Below are positions 1 to 10,200 of a stretch of DNA of 64,000 nucleotides, piece by piece. The notes beneath the pieces were generated by a model. It ran no database searches. It was not told the DNA's origin and worked only from the letters and a program-made list of their open reading frames with translations. The stretch lies in contig JAFTGB010000072.1 of assembly GCA_017458125.1 (NCBI GenBank), positions 25,585 to 89,584 of the forward strand. The letters run 5' to 3'. The translations under genes and the position numbers were made by a program. Numbering within the stretch: position 1 is the stretch's first letter; every line of letters starts with the position of its first letter. This DNA comes from Prevotella sp. (lineage in GTDB: Bacteria; Bacteroidota; Bacteroidia; Bacteroidales; Bacteroidaceae).

Positions 1-773
1 AAGTGCCCGTTCTTCGCCGGGACGGCGGCCACTGCCGACGCCGTGTCGTGGCCGGGGACGGCAATGACAGGGACGGGACCTAAGCCCGTCAGCTGCTGCA
101 CCTCCTTGGTGAGCACGCCCACCTGCTCTCCAGGTTGCACCATGCGTCCGAAATGGCTACGCGTCAGCCCTACGCTCTCAAGGAGCCTCTCCGAGAGGTC
201 ACCCGTGCGGGGGTCCAGCAGCTGCGACGTCGAGGCAATGGTGTATTCGCACACGGCCTCGCCCGTCAGCATCCAGCTCAATGCATCGGGTACGAAAAGC
301 ACCTTGCTGCAGTTGCGCAGGGCGGCGTTGCCGTCCTGCCGCATGGCATAAAGCTGGAACAGCGAGTTGAAATTCATGAACTGTATGCCTGTGATGTCAT
401 AGACTTCACGACGGCCGACGACTTTTTCCAGATACTCCTCCATGCGCCCGAAGGTGTGGGGGTCGCGGTAGGCTATGGGGTTGCGCAGCAGGGCACCGTC
501 GTCGCCGACGAACACAAAATCGACACCCCACGTGTCAATGCCGACAGATGTGATGTCGATGCCGCGCTTACCCACAATCTGCAGGCCGCGAATCATCTCA
601 AAATACAGGGCATAGATGTCCCAGTAGAAGTGCCCGCCAGTCTGTACGAGGTTGTTGGCAAAACGCGTCAGTTCCTCCTGCTCCAAACGGCCACCGGACA
701 GCGTACCCAGAATAGTACGACCGCTCGTAGCACCTAAATCAACGGAAAAAAAATAATGCTTCTGCTCTGACAT
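1..773 (-). CDS. rhaB: Rhamnulokinase (N-terminal part, runs off window start)
   Basis: Reading the minus strand from the ATG at 773 gives about 257 residues beginning MSEQKHYFFSVDLGATSGRT, the sugar-kinase (FGGY) N-terminal phosphate-binding pattern. Further on come the conserved GIDTWGVDFVF segment and, near the cut end, VPGHDTASAVAA, both typical of L-rhamnulokinase. The enzyme phosphorylates L-rhamnulose in the cytoplasm, the second step of rhamnose catabolism. The C-terminal half lies outside the window. The gene diverges from the GH105 gene at 922 and has its own promoter. Its presence at the edge of a rhamnogalacturonan locus, with rhaM at 32437, fits rhamnose released from RG-I being metabolised. 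The family assignment is firm; the exact substrate is inferred from family and context. Confidence 0.93.
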   Translation of the reverse strand, partial: MSEQKHYFFSVDLGATSGRTILGTLSGGRLEQEELTRFANNLVQTGGHFYWDIYALYFEMIRGLQIVGKRGIDITSVGIDTWGVDFVFVGDDGALLRNPIAYRDPHTFGRMEEYLEKVVGRREVYDITGIQFMNFNSLFQLYAMRQDGNAALRNCSKVLFVPDALSWMLTGEAVCEYTIASTSQLLDPRTGDLSERLLESVGLTRSHFGRMVQPGEQVGVLTKEVQQLTGLGPVPVIAVPGHDTASAVAAVPAKNGH

Positions 774-803
774 AATTGTTTTAGTAGTTTTTCAAATGTC
801 CGG

Positions 804-835
804 CAAAGTTAAGCAATTCATCTGACACCGCCAAA
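804..835 (-). promoter_or_regulatory. Promoter of rhaB (Bacteroidetes type)
   Basis: On the minus strand TAACTTTG (811-804) is preceded after 20 nt by TTTG (835-832), matching the Bacteroidetes consensus TTTG-N19/20-TAnnTTTG. It lies about 30 bases upstream of the rhaB ATG. Confidence 0.75.
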
Positions 836-851
836 ATAATCTGAGGAAAAG

Positions 852-883
852 TTTGGAAATATCAAACGGAATGGGTATCTTTG
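852..883 (+). promoter_or_regulatory. Promoter of the GH105 gene at 922
   Basis: TTTG at 852-855, then 20 nt, then TATCTTTG at 876-883, a full match to the Bacteroidetes promoter form. It fires away from the rhaB promoter, so the 148-bp gap holds a divergent promoter pair. Confidence 0.78.
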
Positions 884-921
884 CAAAGAAGAAAACCTAC
901 AAATAAATAAAGCTAAGAACG

Positions 922-2310
922 ATGACTGCCAAATTACTTTACACTGTGCTACTGCTCGTCACGGCAATGAGCACACATGCTCAACAAGTAAACGATACCA
1001 ACACACCACTCCACCTGATGAAGCCCCAGTACAAGACTGGCTACGGTGTCGTCACGCCTCAGGAGGTAAAACAGAAAATGGACATGGTGCTTCACTATTT
1101 GGAGAAGGCTACACCCTGTACGCTGGAAGACCAGCGGAGTGGCAAAACAGTGCAACCGCAGCAGGCTGACATGCACACAAGGCTGCGCCCCGGCGACTTC
1201 AGGCTGACCAGCTACGAGTGGGGTGTCACCTATTCGGCCATGCTGGCCGCTGCCGAGACTACCGGCGACGAAGCCTACCGCCGCTATGCCTTAGAACGCA
1301 TGACCCTTCTGGCCCAGGCAGCTCCACAGTTCGAGATGCTCTACAAGAAAGGTACGGCCATTGACCCGCTGATGCGCAAGGTTGTTGACCCGCACGCCCT
1401 TGACGATGCCGGTGCCATCTGCGCTGCCATGATTAAGGCTCATATTGCCAACAACCAGTTAGACTACCGACCATGTATAGACCGGTATGCAGACTATATT
1501 ATAAATAAGGAGTATCGGCTGAAAGACGGTACCTTTGCTCGGCTGCGCCCACACAAGAACACAGTATGGCTCGATGACATGTTCATGGGTATACCTACCG
1601 TAGCCCTTATGGGACGGCTGACCGGCAACACCCACTATTACGACGATGCTACACAACAGATAGAGCTGTTCCGCAGCAGGATGTTTCTGGAAGGCAAAGG
1701 GCTCTTCCGTCATGGATGGGTAGAAGCCATGACACCCCACCCCGCCTTCCACTGGGGACGAGCCAACGGATGGGCTATGCTGACACTGTGTGAGGTGCTG
1801 GACGTGCTGCCTAACCGTCATCCAGACCGGCCACGTATTCTACAACTGCTGCAGGCTCACATTGCCGGCGTGGCCAGACTTCAACATCAGGACGGGTACT
1901 GGCACCAGCTGTTAGACCGCGACGACACCTACTTAGAGACGTCCTGTACTGCTATCTTTACCTATTGCATAGCACACGCCATCAACCAAGGATGGATAGA
2001 TGCGCTGGCCTATGGCCCCGTTGCGCTTTTAGGATGGCACGCCGTAGCCAACGCCATCAATCAGAAAGGACAGATAGAAAATGTCTGCGTGGGCACGGGC
2101 ATGGGATTCGATCCTGCATTTTACGCTTTCCGTCCTGTTCACGTAATGGCTGCTCACGGCTATGGCCCTGCCTTATGGGCTGGTGCCGAAACCATCAGAC
2201 TATTGAAGAGCCAACACCCCAAATCAAACGATTCTGCCGTTCAGTTCTACTCCGAAGAAGTCCCCACCGATGAACCGATTTTCAACTATGATGGCAAGAT
2301 TCGCTTTTAA
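922..2310 (+). CDS. GH105 unsaturated rhamnogalacturonyl hydrolase, secreted
   Basis: The 462-residue protein begins with a signal peptide ending near MSTHAQ. It shows the (alpha/alpha)6-barrel pattern of GH105 (YteR/YesR family): WGVTYSAMLAAAE, VWLDDMFMGIPTVA, HWGRANGWAM and ETSCTAIFTYCIA. Family members remove the 4,5-unsaturated galacturonate left at the non-reducing end of oligosaccharides by rhamnogalacturonan lyases. It is longer than the roughly 370 residues usual for the family; the extra length is mainly at the N- and C-terminal ends. It overlaps or nearly abuts the following lyase gene, so the two are probably one transcription unit. A second, shorter GH105 lies at 45955. Confidence 0.9.
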   Translation: MTAKLLYTVLLLVTAMSTHAQQVNDTNTPLHLMKPQYKTGYGVVTPQEVKQKMDMVLHYLEKATPCTLEDQRSGKTVQPQQADMHTRLRPGDFRLTSYEWGVTYSAMLAAAETTGDEAYRRYALERMTLLAQAAPQFEMLYKKGTAIDPLMRKVVDPHALDDAGAICAAMIKAHIANNQLDYRPCIDRYADYIINKEYRLKDGTFARLRPHKNTVWLDDMFMGIPTVALMGRLTGNTHYYDDATQQIELFRSRMFLEGKGLFRHGWVEAMTPHPAFHWGRANGWAMLTLCEVLDVLPNRHPDRPRILQLLQAHIAGVARLQHQDGYWHQLLDRDDTYLETSCTAIFTYCIAHAINQGWIDALAYGPVALLGWHAVANAINQKGQIENVCVGTGMGFDPAFYAFRPVHVMAAHGYGPALWAGAETIRLLKSQHPKSNDSAVQFYSEEVPTDEPIFNYDGKIRF

Positions 2311-5300
2311 AATACTGATGCTGTTGCTGGCACTACCCCTGTCGGCACAGTCCGGGCTGAACAAAAAAGATTTCAGCAAGTTCTGGTTTGTAGAATCAGA
2401 GTCACCTGACTACACCGTGAAGTTCCTCTCAGACACCTGCGAACTGACAGCACCAAAAGGACTGACACTTTGGCGCAGATTGCCCATGAGCGGCAACAGT
2501 GTCGTGGAATACGATGCCATGGTGGTAAACGAAGGCCATAAGAACGACCGTACCAGCGACCTGAACTGTTTTTGGATGGCCAGCGACCCACAGCACAAGG
2601 ACATCTGGGCAAGGACGGCGTGGCGCAACGGTATCTTCCCTAACTGCTACTCGCTACAAATGTACTACATGGGCTACGGTGGCAACTATAACACTACGAC
2701 ACGGTTCCGCCGATACACAGGAGACGAGCGTGGTGTCAGCGAAGCCGCCTACCGGCCAGCAATATTGAAAGAGTATACCGATGCTGACCACCTGCTGCGT
2801 CCCAACCGCTGGTATCATATCAAGATAGAGACCAAAGACGGGCGTACACGTTACTTCATGAATAATGAGCTGCTGATAGACTATCTGGACCCGGAACCGC
2901 TGGTAAAGGGTTGGTTTGGATTTCGCACCACACTCTCACGTACGCGCATCACCAACTTCCAGTACCGCACAACCGAAAACCACTCGCTCACGACAGGGAT
3001 TCCCCTGCACTGGGTAGGACAGCCACCACACACTCATCCCGTAACCTTCGGCGTTCCTTTCCGACAAGGAGAGTTGAAAGACGCCACGCTTTTAGCACTC
3101 TCTGACGGCACACCATCAGCAGCATGGGCTACGGCCTACTGGCCCGACGGTTCCATCAAGTGGGCCGCTATGTCTGCCGTAGTTAGAAACATAGCCCCCA
3201 ACGTTGTGCTCAACGTGAAAAACAAAAAAAAGACCAACGTAACATCTATCTCTATCAAAGAGTCAGACAACCAACTAACGGTCAATACTGGTCGGCTGAC
3301 GACGTATATCCCCAAAAACGGTACACTGCTGATAGACAGCATGATTCTCAATGGCTGCAAAGTAGGTAGTGCCGCCAGTCTTATAGCTACGACTACCAAG
3401 GGGATATTCACATCTCTGACAGAAAAGGTAATAGTGGAACGACAAAGCCCAGTAGATGCCGTCATCAAGATAGAAGGCCGTCATAGCGACGGCAACAGAC
3501 AATGGCTGCCGTTCTGCATACGCCTCTATTTCTGGAACGGCTGTGAACAGGTGAAGATGATGCATACATTCATCTACGACGGAGAACAGACCCAAGACTT
3601 CATCACCTCGCTGGGCGTACGTTTCGGAATACCCATGCGGACAGAGACATATAACCGTCATGTAGCCTTTTCCATGTCTCCCACGCAGACATGGGCAGAA
3701 CCCGTGCAACCACTCGACGGACGCCGGGAACTGCGACTATTGAAATCACCTCCCGAAGAAGGACGTGGCATTCGCCAGCAACAGAACATCCAGATGGAGC
3801 AAATGGAGGGCAGACGCATTCCACCCCGCGAGACGTTTGACACCATAGGACGCTCACTCATCGACAACTGGGCCCAATGGGACGGCTACCGGCTGTCACA
3901 GTTGACCGACAACGCCTTCTCTATCCGCAAACGAGCCACCAGCAAATCTCCATGGATAGGTACGTTGACAGGCGAACGTGCACTCGGCTATGCCTTTGCT
4001 GGCGACGTAGAAGGTGGACTGGGTGTCGGACTGAAGGATTTCTGGCAGTCCTATCCTTCCACCATCGAAATCTCCGATGCGCGCAGCCGTGAAGCACACC
4101 TGACCATGTACCTGTGGAGTCCTGAGGCAGAACCAATGAACCTTTGTCACTACGACAGCATTGCACATGGGCTGTTGGAGAGTTACGAAGACGTGCAGCC
4201 AGGAATGTCAACGCCCTATGGCATTGCACGTACCAGTGAACTGTGGATTCTGCCACAAAACAAATACCCTGGTAAGGAGGTCATCGCACAACAGGCACGT
4301 ACGATAGCAGAAAACGCACATCTTCTCCCCACACCTGAGTATCTGCACTCGCGTCGGGCCTTTGGCATTTGGTCATTGCCTACAGCTCAGCAGGACGTTG
4401 AAAAGCGGTTGGATGATTACATCAAGATTTACCAGACAGAAACCGAACGGCATAAATGGTACGGGTTCTGGAACTACGGTGATTTCATGCACGCCTACGA
4501 CCCTGAGCGCGACGAATGGCGCTACGACGTGGGCGGCTATGCGTGGGACAACACCGAACTGGCCTCCCCGCTGTGGCTGTGGGCAATGTTTCTGCGTTCC
4601 GGGCGTCACGACATCTGGAAAATGGCAGAAGCCATGACCCGTCATAATAGTGAAGTGGACACTTATCACATAGGGGCCTTTGCCCCCCTGGGCAGCCGCC
4701 ACAATGTGAGTCACTGGGGCTGCGGAGCCAAGGAGGCACGCATCTCGCAGGCTGCATTCCTTCGTTATTACTATTACCTGACAGCCGATGAGCGTACTGG
4801 CGACTTGATGCATGCCCAGACGGATGCCGACACACTGCTGTGGCATCTCGATCCCATGCGGCTGGCCGAACCTCGTGAAAAGTATCCCTGCACTGCTCCT
4901 GCCCGGCTGCGCATAGGTCCTGACTGGGTCGCCTATGCCGGCAACTGGATGACGGAATGGGAACGTACAGGCAATACGTTCTACCGCGATAAGATTATGA
5001 CTGGCATGCAGACGATAGCCACCCTCGACGATGGACTGTTCACCGGCAATAAAGCTCTTGGCTATAACCCGGCCACAGGAGCCATCAGCTATGACGGTCC
5101 GAAGGAGTTGCGCAACACCAACCACCTGCTGACCATCATGGGTGGTTTCGAGGTGATGAACGAACTGATGCCGATGATGAACTGCAAACCCTTTGACACT
5201 GTATGGCTCGACCATGCCAGACGCTACAAGGACATGGCCCTCAAAGTCAGCAAGAACCATTTCCCCGTACGACGCCTTGAAGCCTACGCTGCATGGAAAG

Positions 5301-5431
5301 ACAGGGACGCTGAACGCATGAATAGTCTATGGAAATCACTGACAGCGCCAGCAAAAGGGCTGTCTACAAACGAGGCAGCCCTTTGGTCGCTTGACGCTAT
5401 CTATACGTTGGAGGTCAGGGGAGTGAGGTAG
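2288..5431 (+). CDS. PcRGLX/YetA-type (PL26-like) exo-rhamnogalacturonan lyase with N-terminal DUF6250-like domain
   Basis: About 1047 residues. The ATG at 2288 is preferred because it is followed directly by a signal peptide (MMARFAFKILMLLLALPLSAQ region); an in-frame ATG at 2270 would also work, and both overlap the upstream GH105 gene. Residues ~20-220 look like the Bacteroidetes DUF6250 jelly-roll (FWFVESESPDYTVKF, LTLWRRLP). Residues ~240 onward carry the N-terminal RIFT-barrel pattern of PcRGLX/YetA proteins (PLHWVG, VTFGVPFRQGEL, PDGSIKWAA), followed by a helical catalytic region (WNYGDFMHAYDP, YAWDNTELASPLWLWAMFLR). Related enzymes cleave rhamnogalacturonan exolytically. Family membership is recognised by pattern; activity and the PL26 assignment are inferences supported by the neighbouring RG-I genes. 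Confidence 0.75.
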   Translation: MMARFAFKILMLLLALPLSAQSGLNKKDFSKFWFVESESPDYTVKFLSDTCELTAPKGLTLWRRLPMSGNSVVEYDAMVVNEGHKNDRTSDLNCFWMASDPQHKDIWARTAWRNGIFPNCYSLQMYYMGYGGNYNTTTRFRRYTGDERGVSEAAYRPAILKEYTDADHLLRPNRWYHIKIETKDGRTRYFMNNELLIDYLDPEPLVKGWFGFRTTLSRTRITNFQYRTTENHSLTTGIPLHWVGQPPHTHPVTFGVPFRQGELKDATLLALSDGTPSAAWATAYWPDGSIKWAAMSAVVRNIAPNVVLNVKNKKKTNVTSISIKESDNQLTVNTGRLTTYIPKNGTLLIDSMILNGCKVGSAASLIATTTKGIFTSLTEKVIVERQSPVDAVIKIEGRHSDGNRQWLPFCIRLYFWNGCEQVKMMHTFIYDGEQTQDFITSLGVRFGIPMRTETYNRHVAFSMSPTQTWAEPVQPLDGRRELRLLKSPPEEGRGIRQQQNIQMEQMEGRRIPPRETFDTIGRSLIDNWAQWDGYRLSQLTDNAFSIRKRATSKSPWIGTLTGERALGYAFAGDVEGGLGVGLKDFWQSYPSTIEISDARSREAHLTMYLWSPEAEPMNLCHYDSIAHGLLESYEDVQPGMSTPYGIARTSELWILPQNKYPGKEVIAQQARTIAENAHLLPTPEYLHSRRAFGIWSLPTAQQDVEKRLDDYIKIYQTETERHKWYGFWNYGDFMHAYDPERDEWRYDVGGYAWDNTELASPLWLWAMFLRSGRHDIWKMAEAMTRHNSEVDTYHIGAFAPLGSRHNVSHWGCGAKEARISQAAFLRYYYYLTADERTGDLMHAQTDADTLLWHLDPMRLAEPREKYPCTAPARLRIGPDWVAYAGNWMTEWERTGNTFYRDKIMTGMQTIATLDDGLFTGNKALGYNPATGAISYDGPKELRNTNHLLTIMGGFEVMNELMPMMNCKPFDTVWLDHARRYKDMALKVSKNHFPVRRLEAYAAWKDRDAERMNSLWKSLTAPAKGLSTNEAALWSLDAIYTLEVRGVR

Positions 5432-5439
5432 CTGGGTGC

Positions 5440-7122
5440 TCAGTTTTTCCTCAGATACTTAGCCAGCGGACTCTTGTTGGCACGCAGTCCTTTGGCTATA
5501 TTCTGGGCATTGGTCTTGGCACCTAAGAGCGAGGTGTGCGTGTGGTCGTGGTTGAAATACTTCATCGCCTTCTCCTTCTTACCGCACTTCTTGTCCAGGA
5601 AGTCGGCGGTCAGGTTGTGCAAGTCCACAAACTCCACACCCGTCTCTTTGGCCACTTCACGGTACCACTGGCCATAGGTGTCGTTGCGACGCTCTATTTT
5701 GCCATCCGTCCACTCGTTACGCGGGGTCAGCGAGACGAGGATGGGCGTGGCGCCCTTCTCGCGCACGTCCTGTATGAACTTCTTCAGGTACCAGCCAAAG
5801 GAGTAGACGACCTCGTAGCTGCCCACCTGCGTATTCGACTTCAGCTTCTGGTCGATGACGTTCTGCTTGGACTTGTCTTCCTTGGCTGCCTGCATGCGGT
5901 AGACGTGGCAGGTGTCCTTGGCCGTGGCTATGGCAGCGCGGTATTTGGGCTTGTCGATGGCTCCGATGTCGTTGTGCCCAAACTGGATGAGGACGAAGTC
6001 GCCGGGCTTCAGCGAGTTATACACCCGCTCCCAGCGCCCCTCGTTCAGGTAGGAGCGGCAGCTGCGCCCGGCCGTGGCGGCATTGACGATGCCAATCTTC
6101 GACTCGTCGAACACGGTGTTGGCCACGGCACCCCAGCCCCACATGCCATCGGGGTCGCTGTCGGAATTCTTCACCGTACTGTCGCCGGTGATAAAGACCA
6201 CGGGCCTGCCCCCGGTGCGGTCGACGTCGTAGACCGGCAGCTGCACGTTGCGCATCATGGCCTTCAGCGGGGTCAGTGCAGGGTTATGGCTGGCCATCAG
6301 CCCCTCAGCTGCCGAACGGGCATTCATCATGGCACCGAAGCGGCTGGTGTGTATCTTGTCAAGGAAGAAGTGATAGTCGGTCTTCCACGGACCGTAGCTT
6401 TCCAGCTTGCGGGCAGAAATCTCGTTCAGGTCAACGAAGGGCACGCCTTCCTCGGCAGCCACCTGCATCAGCCACTGCGTGTGGGGCTTGCGCACCACCT
6501 TGCCCTTGTCGTCATAGGCGTTGCGCGGGGTCAGCGACATCAGGATGGGGTTGCCGCCTCTCGCGCGAACATCATTAATATATCTACGCATGTAGCCGCC
6601 GTAGGTGTAGACGGTCTCATGCTCACCCGTCTCCTTGATGGTCACGTTCAGCGTATCGCAGCCGGTGCCGGGAATGCTGGCACGGGCACGTCCCGAGTCG
6701 TAGGGGCCGTTGTCGTTGTGGCCGATGGAGATGATGACCCAGTCGCCGGGGCGGATGGCATCACGGACGGGAGCCCACAGTTTGTTGTAGAATGTGCGGC
6801 TACTCATGCCACCCAGCGCCTGGTTCTCCACCGTGATGCGCGTGGGGTCGAAGTATTCGTGGGCATAGTAGCCCCATCCCCACTGGCCGTTGCTGCCGTT
6901 GCCTAACGTGCCGGTGCGCATGGTGGAGTTGCCGATGAGGAAGAGGACGGGATTGCTGCCCCTGCGGCTCGAACCGGGAACGGGACGGGCCGTCATGGCC
7001 TTGGCAATGCTGTCGGGGGTGTTGTCCACCACCCCGTTGACGTCTTTCGGGGCCTCGGCCACTTGTGCCCCTGCGGCAAGGGAAAATGTAGTGAATAGTG
7101 TAAAAAACAAACTTCTTTTCAT
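5440..7122 (-). CDS. Tandem SGNH rhamnogalacturonan acetylesterase (two CE12-like domains)
   Basis: The 560-residue secreted protein (signal peptide ending near SLAAGAQ) contains two complete SGNH hydrolase domains. Domain 1 (~55-270) has GNSTM (nucleophile Ser), GGMSSRT, GHND and DKIHTS. Domain 2 (~305-550) has GDSTV, AGRSCRS, GHND and DHTHTS. Each set supplies Ser, Gly, Asn and the Asp/His pair, so both look catalytically competent. CE12 relatives remove acetyl groups from galacturonate in RG-I, opening the backbone to lyases. The gene is convergent with the lyase at 2288 (8-bp gap) and divergent from the first susC. A single-domain relative is fused to GH43 at 34166. Confidence 0.88.
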   Translation of the reverse strand: MKRSLFFTLFTTFSLAAGAQVAEAPKDVNGVVDNTPDSIAKAMTARPVPGSSRRGSNPVLFLIGNSTMRTGTLGNGSNGQWGWGYYAHEYFDPTRITVENQALGGMSSRTFYNKLWAPVRDAIRPGDWVIISIGHNDNGPYDSGRARASIPGTGCDTLNVTIKETGEHETVYTYGGYMRRYINDVRARGGNPILMSLTPRNAYDDKGKVVRKPHTQWLMQVAAEEGVPFVDLNEISARKLESYGPWKTDYHFFLDKIHTSRFGAMMNARSAAEGLMASHNPALTPLKAMMRNVQLPVYDVDRTGGRPVVFITGDSTVKNSDSDPDGMWGWGAVANTVFDESKIGIVNAATAGRSCRSYLNEGRWERVYNSLKPGDFVLIQFGHNDIGAIDKPKYRAAIATAKDTCHVYRMQAAKEDKSKQNVIDQKLKSNTQVGSYEVVYSFGWYLKKFIQDVREKGATPILVSLTPRNEWTDGKIERRNDTYGQWYREVAKETGVEFVDLHNLTADFLDKKCGKKEKAMKYFNHDHTHTSLLGAKTNAQNIAKGLRANKSPLAKYLRKN

Positions 7123-7166
7123 GTCAATTGCTCAGATTAGTTTCATATTTTTTAATTATTTAAGTG

Positions 7167-7174
7167 CAAACTTA
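7167..7174 (-). promoter_or_regulatory. -7 promoter box for the tandem acetylesterase
   Basis: The minus strand reads TAAGTTTG at 7174-7167, about 45 bases upstream of the ATG at 7122. No clear -33 TTTG was seen at the expected distance, so only the -7 box is supported. Confidence 0.5.
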
Positions 7175-7223
7175 CATATTTTTTTTCAATTTCGGGCGAA
7201 AAGACAAAAAAACAAGGAAAAAA

Positions 7224-7255
7224 TTTCTTAAAATCCTAAAAATTCTTTATATTTG
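7224..7255 (+). promoter_or_regulatory. Promoter of the first susC/susD pair
   Basis: TATATTTG at 7248-7255 is a perfect -7 box, with TTTC at 7224-7227 twenty bases upstream as a near-match -33 element. It lies 43 bases before the chosen susC ATG at 7298, and inside the longer alternative reading frame, which argues for the 7298 start. Confidence 0.75.
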
Positions 7256-7297
7256 CACCGCTTTAGCGACCAAGTTGCAACTACTAATACAATATTT

Positions 7298-10200
7298 ATG
7301 AATAAAGCTAATCTTATTACAAGGACTGTCATGCCTATGGCACTGATGTGTTCTGTCATGCTCGTCATGCCCCCCGTGTTAGGGATGCAGACCGTTTCAG
7401 CAGCAGAACAGCAGCAAGGCAGCGTCAACGGAACCGTTGTCGACAGTCAGGGCGAACCAATTATCGGCGCCAGTGTGGTAATCTTAGGCGGTAAGACCGT
7501 TCAAGGCACTGTTACGGACTTTGACGGTAACTTCTCACTGAATGTTGCCCCCGGCACACAGTTGAAAATCTCTTATGTAGGCTACAAGGATCAGATTGTC
7601 AAGGCCGCCAAGGGCTTGAAGGTGACCCTCGAAGAGGAGTCCACCATGCTGCAGGGCGTAGAGGTTGTGGCATACGGCGTGCAGAAGAAAGTGACCGTGA
7701 CCGGTGCTATCTCCAGTATCAAGAGCGACGACCTGACGCGTACCTCCGTCGGTTCCGTCAACAACGTGCTCGGCGGACAGCTCTCCGGTGTGACCACCGT
7801 CCAGTATTCCGGTGAACCCGGTAGCGATGCTGCCGATATCTTCGTCCGTGGTAAAGCCACGTGGGACGACGAGGGTGCCAGACCGCTCATTCAGGTGGAC
7901 GGTGTGGAGCGTTCGATGTCGGACATCGACCCTAACGAAATCGAGAGCATCACCGTGCTGAAAGACGCTTCCGCAACTGCCGTATTCGGTGTGCGCGGTG
8001 CTAACGGTGTCGTGCTCATCACCACCAAGCGCGGTGCCGAAGGCAAGGCCAAGATTTCGTTCTCACTGTCGTTCTCGGCCCTTACCCCCACCAAGATGGT
8101 CGAGCAGGCCTCGTCCTACGACTACGCCCGCTTCTACAACCAGATGCGCATCAACGACGGCCAGGTGCCCACCTTCTCCGACGACATCATCGAGAAGTTC
8201 CGTACCGGCAGCGACCCGCTCCGTTTCCCGAACACCAAGTGGGCTGACTACATCATGAAGGACGTCACCCTGCAGCAGCAGCACAACGTCAACATCAGCG
8301 GCGGTACCGACAGGGTACGCTATTTCGTCAGTGCCGGTATGTATAAGCAGGGCGGACTGTTCAAGGAGTTCGACATGCCCTACGACTACGGCTACCAGTA
8401 TCAGCGCTTCAACTACCGTGCCAACCTGGACTTGAAAGCCACCAAGACGACGACCATCTCGTTCAACGTTGCCGGTAATGTCGGCGAGACGAACAAGCCG
8501 TACGGCGGCAGCGGCGGTAACGCAGGTACCATCATCAAGAACATCTACTACGCCACCCCGTTCTCCAGCCCGGGCATCGTAGACGGCAAGCTGGTGACCA
8601 CGACCACTGACTATACCGACGGACTGAACCTTCCCTTCACCGGCGGCACCGGTATGTTCTACTACGGTAACGGCTTCAGTCAGGTCAACACCAACAAGCT
8701 CCAGATGGACCTCCAGCTGGAGCAGAAGCTGGACTTCATCACCAAGGGCCTGACCTTCAAACTGAAAGGCTCTTACAACTCCCTCTACACCATTACCAAA
8801 AAAGGTAATTCAAGCGTAGCCACATACGCTCCCATCATCATGCCCATGCTCGACGCCAGCGGCAACGTGATGTACGACGACAAGGGGCAGATCATCTACA
8901 ACCCAGCCGACATCCAGTTCCGCAAGAGCGGCGAGACGACAAGACCCGCTTATGGTCATTCTCAGAACAAAGGCCGTGACTGGTACTTCGAGGGCAGCTT
9001 CTCCTACAGCCGCACCTTCGGAGACCATACCGTCAACGCACTCGCACTGTATAACCAGAGCAAGCAATACTACTTTGGCAGTGACGCCAACTACAGCGAC
9101 GTGCCCCGTAGCTACATCGGCTTCGTAGGCCGTGTGACCTATGACTACAAGAACCGCTACATGGCTGAGTTCAACATGGGTTACAACGGTTCCGAGAACT
9201 TCGCTCCCGGCAAGCGCTTCGGCGTCTTCCCCGCCGGTTCTATCGGATGGATTGTCAGTGAGGAGCCGTTCTTCAAGTCGATAAAGAAAGTCGTCAGCTT
9301 CCTGAAACTACGCGCCTCTGTCGGTCTCGTCGGTAACGACAAGACTTCGACGCGCCGCTTCATGTACCTGGCCGACCCCTTCTACATCAACTCCGGCAGC
9401 ATTGCCAGCAATGCCTACACCAACGCTGCCGACCACTACGCCTACCCCTTCGGCAACGGTGCACCGCAGGTGGACCCCGCCGCCATCAAGGGTGCCTACG
9501 AGTCAGCCAAGAACAACGCCGAGGTGGGCTGGGAGAAGGCCTTCAAGCAGGACTACGGTTTTGACATGAACTTCTTGGACGACCGCCTGCGCACCACTTT
9601 CGACTACTACACTGAAAAGCGTACCAACATCCTTCTGCTTGACGAGACCGTTCCTTCCATGATTGGTTTCACAGTGCCTTACGCTAACCTTGGTGAGGTG
9701 AAGAGCTGGGGTTGGGAAGTCTCGCTAAACTGGCAGGACAAGATTGGCAAGGACTTCCGCTACTGGGCTAAGCTGAACCTCTCCTACAACCAGAACGAAG
9801 TGATTGACAAGAAGGAAGCACCCAAGAACAACGAATATGAGTACCAGAAGGGACACCGTATCGGATCACGCCTCCAGTACAAGTTCTGGAAATTCTACGA
9901 GGGCGAGCAGACCAAGGCAGAATACGAGCAGACCTTCGGCTCTGCATGGCCTGAGAAGCAGCTGGTCGACGAGCTGAAACCCGGCGATGCCGTCTACGTC
10001 GACCTCGACAAGAACGGCGAGATTAACGTCAACGACATGAGCTACGACTACGGTTTCACCAACGACCCCGAGTACATGGCCGGTCTTTCCTTCGGATTTG
10101 CCTATAAGCGCCTCACCTTCAATGCACAGCTTACGGGTGCATGGAACGTATCGCGTGTCATCTCCGACGTCTTCCGTCAGCCGTTCCTCACCGCCGCAGG

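Noticed and set aside
5536-6906. A 456-codon plus-strand frame opposite the tandem esterase
   Set aside because: Antisense to a gene with two intact SGNH domains; no recognisable domain of its own.
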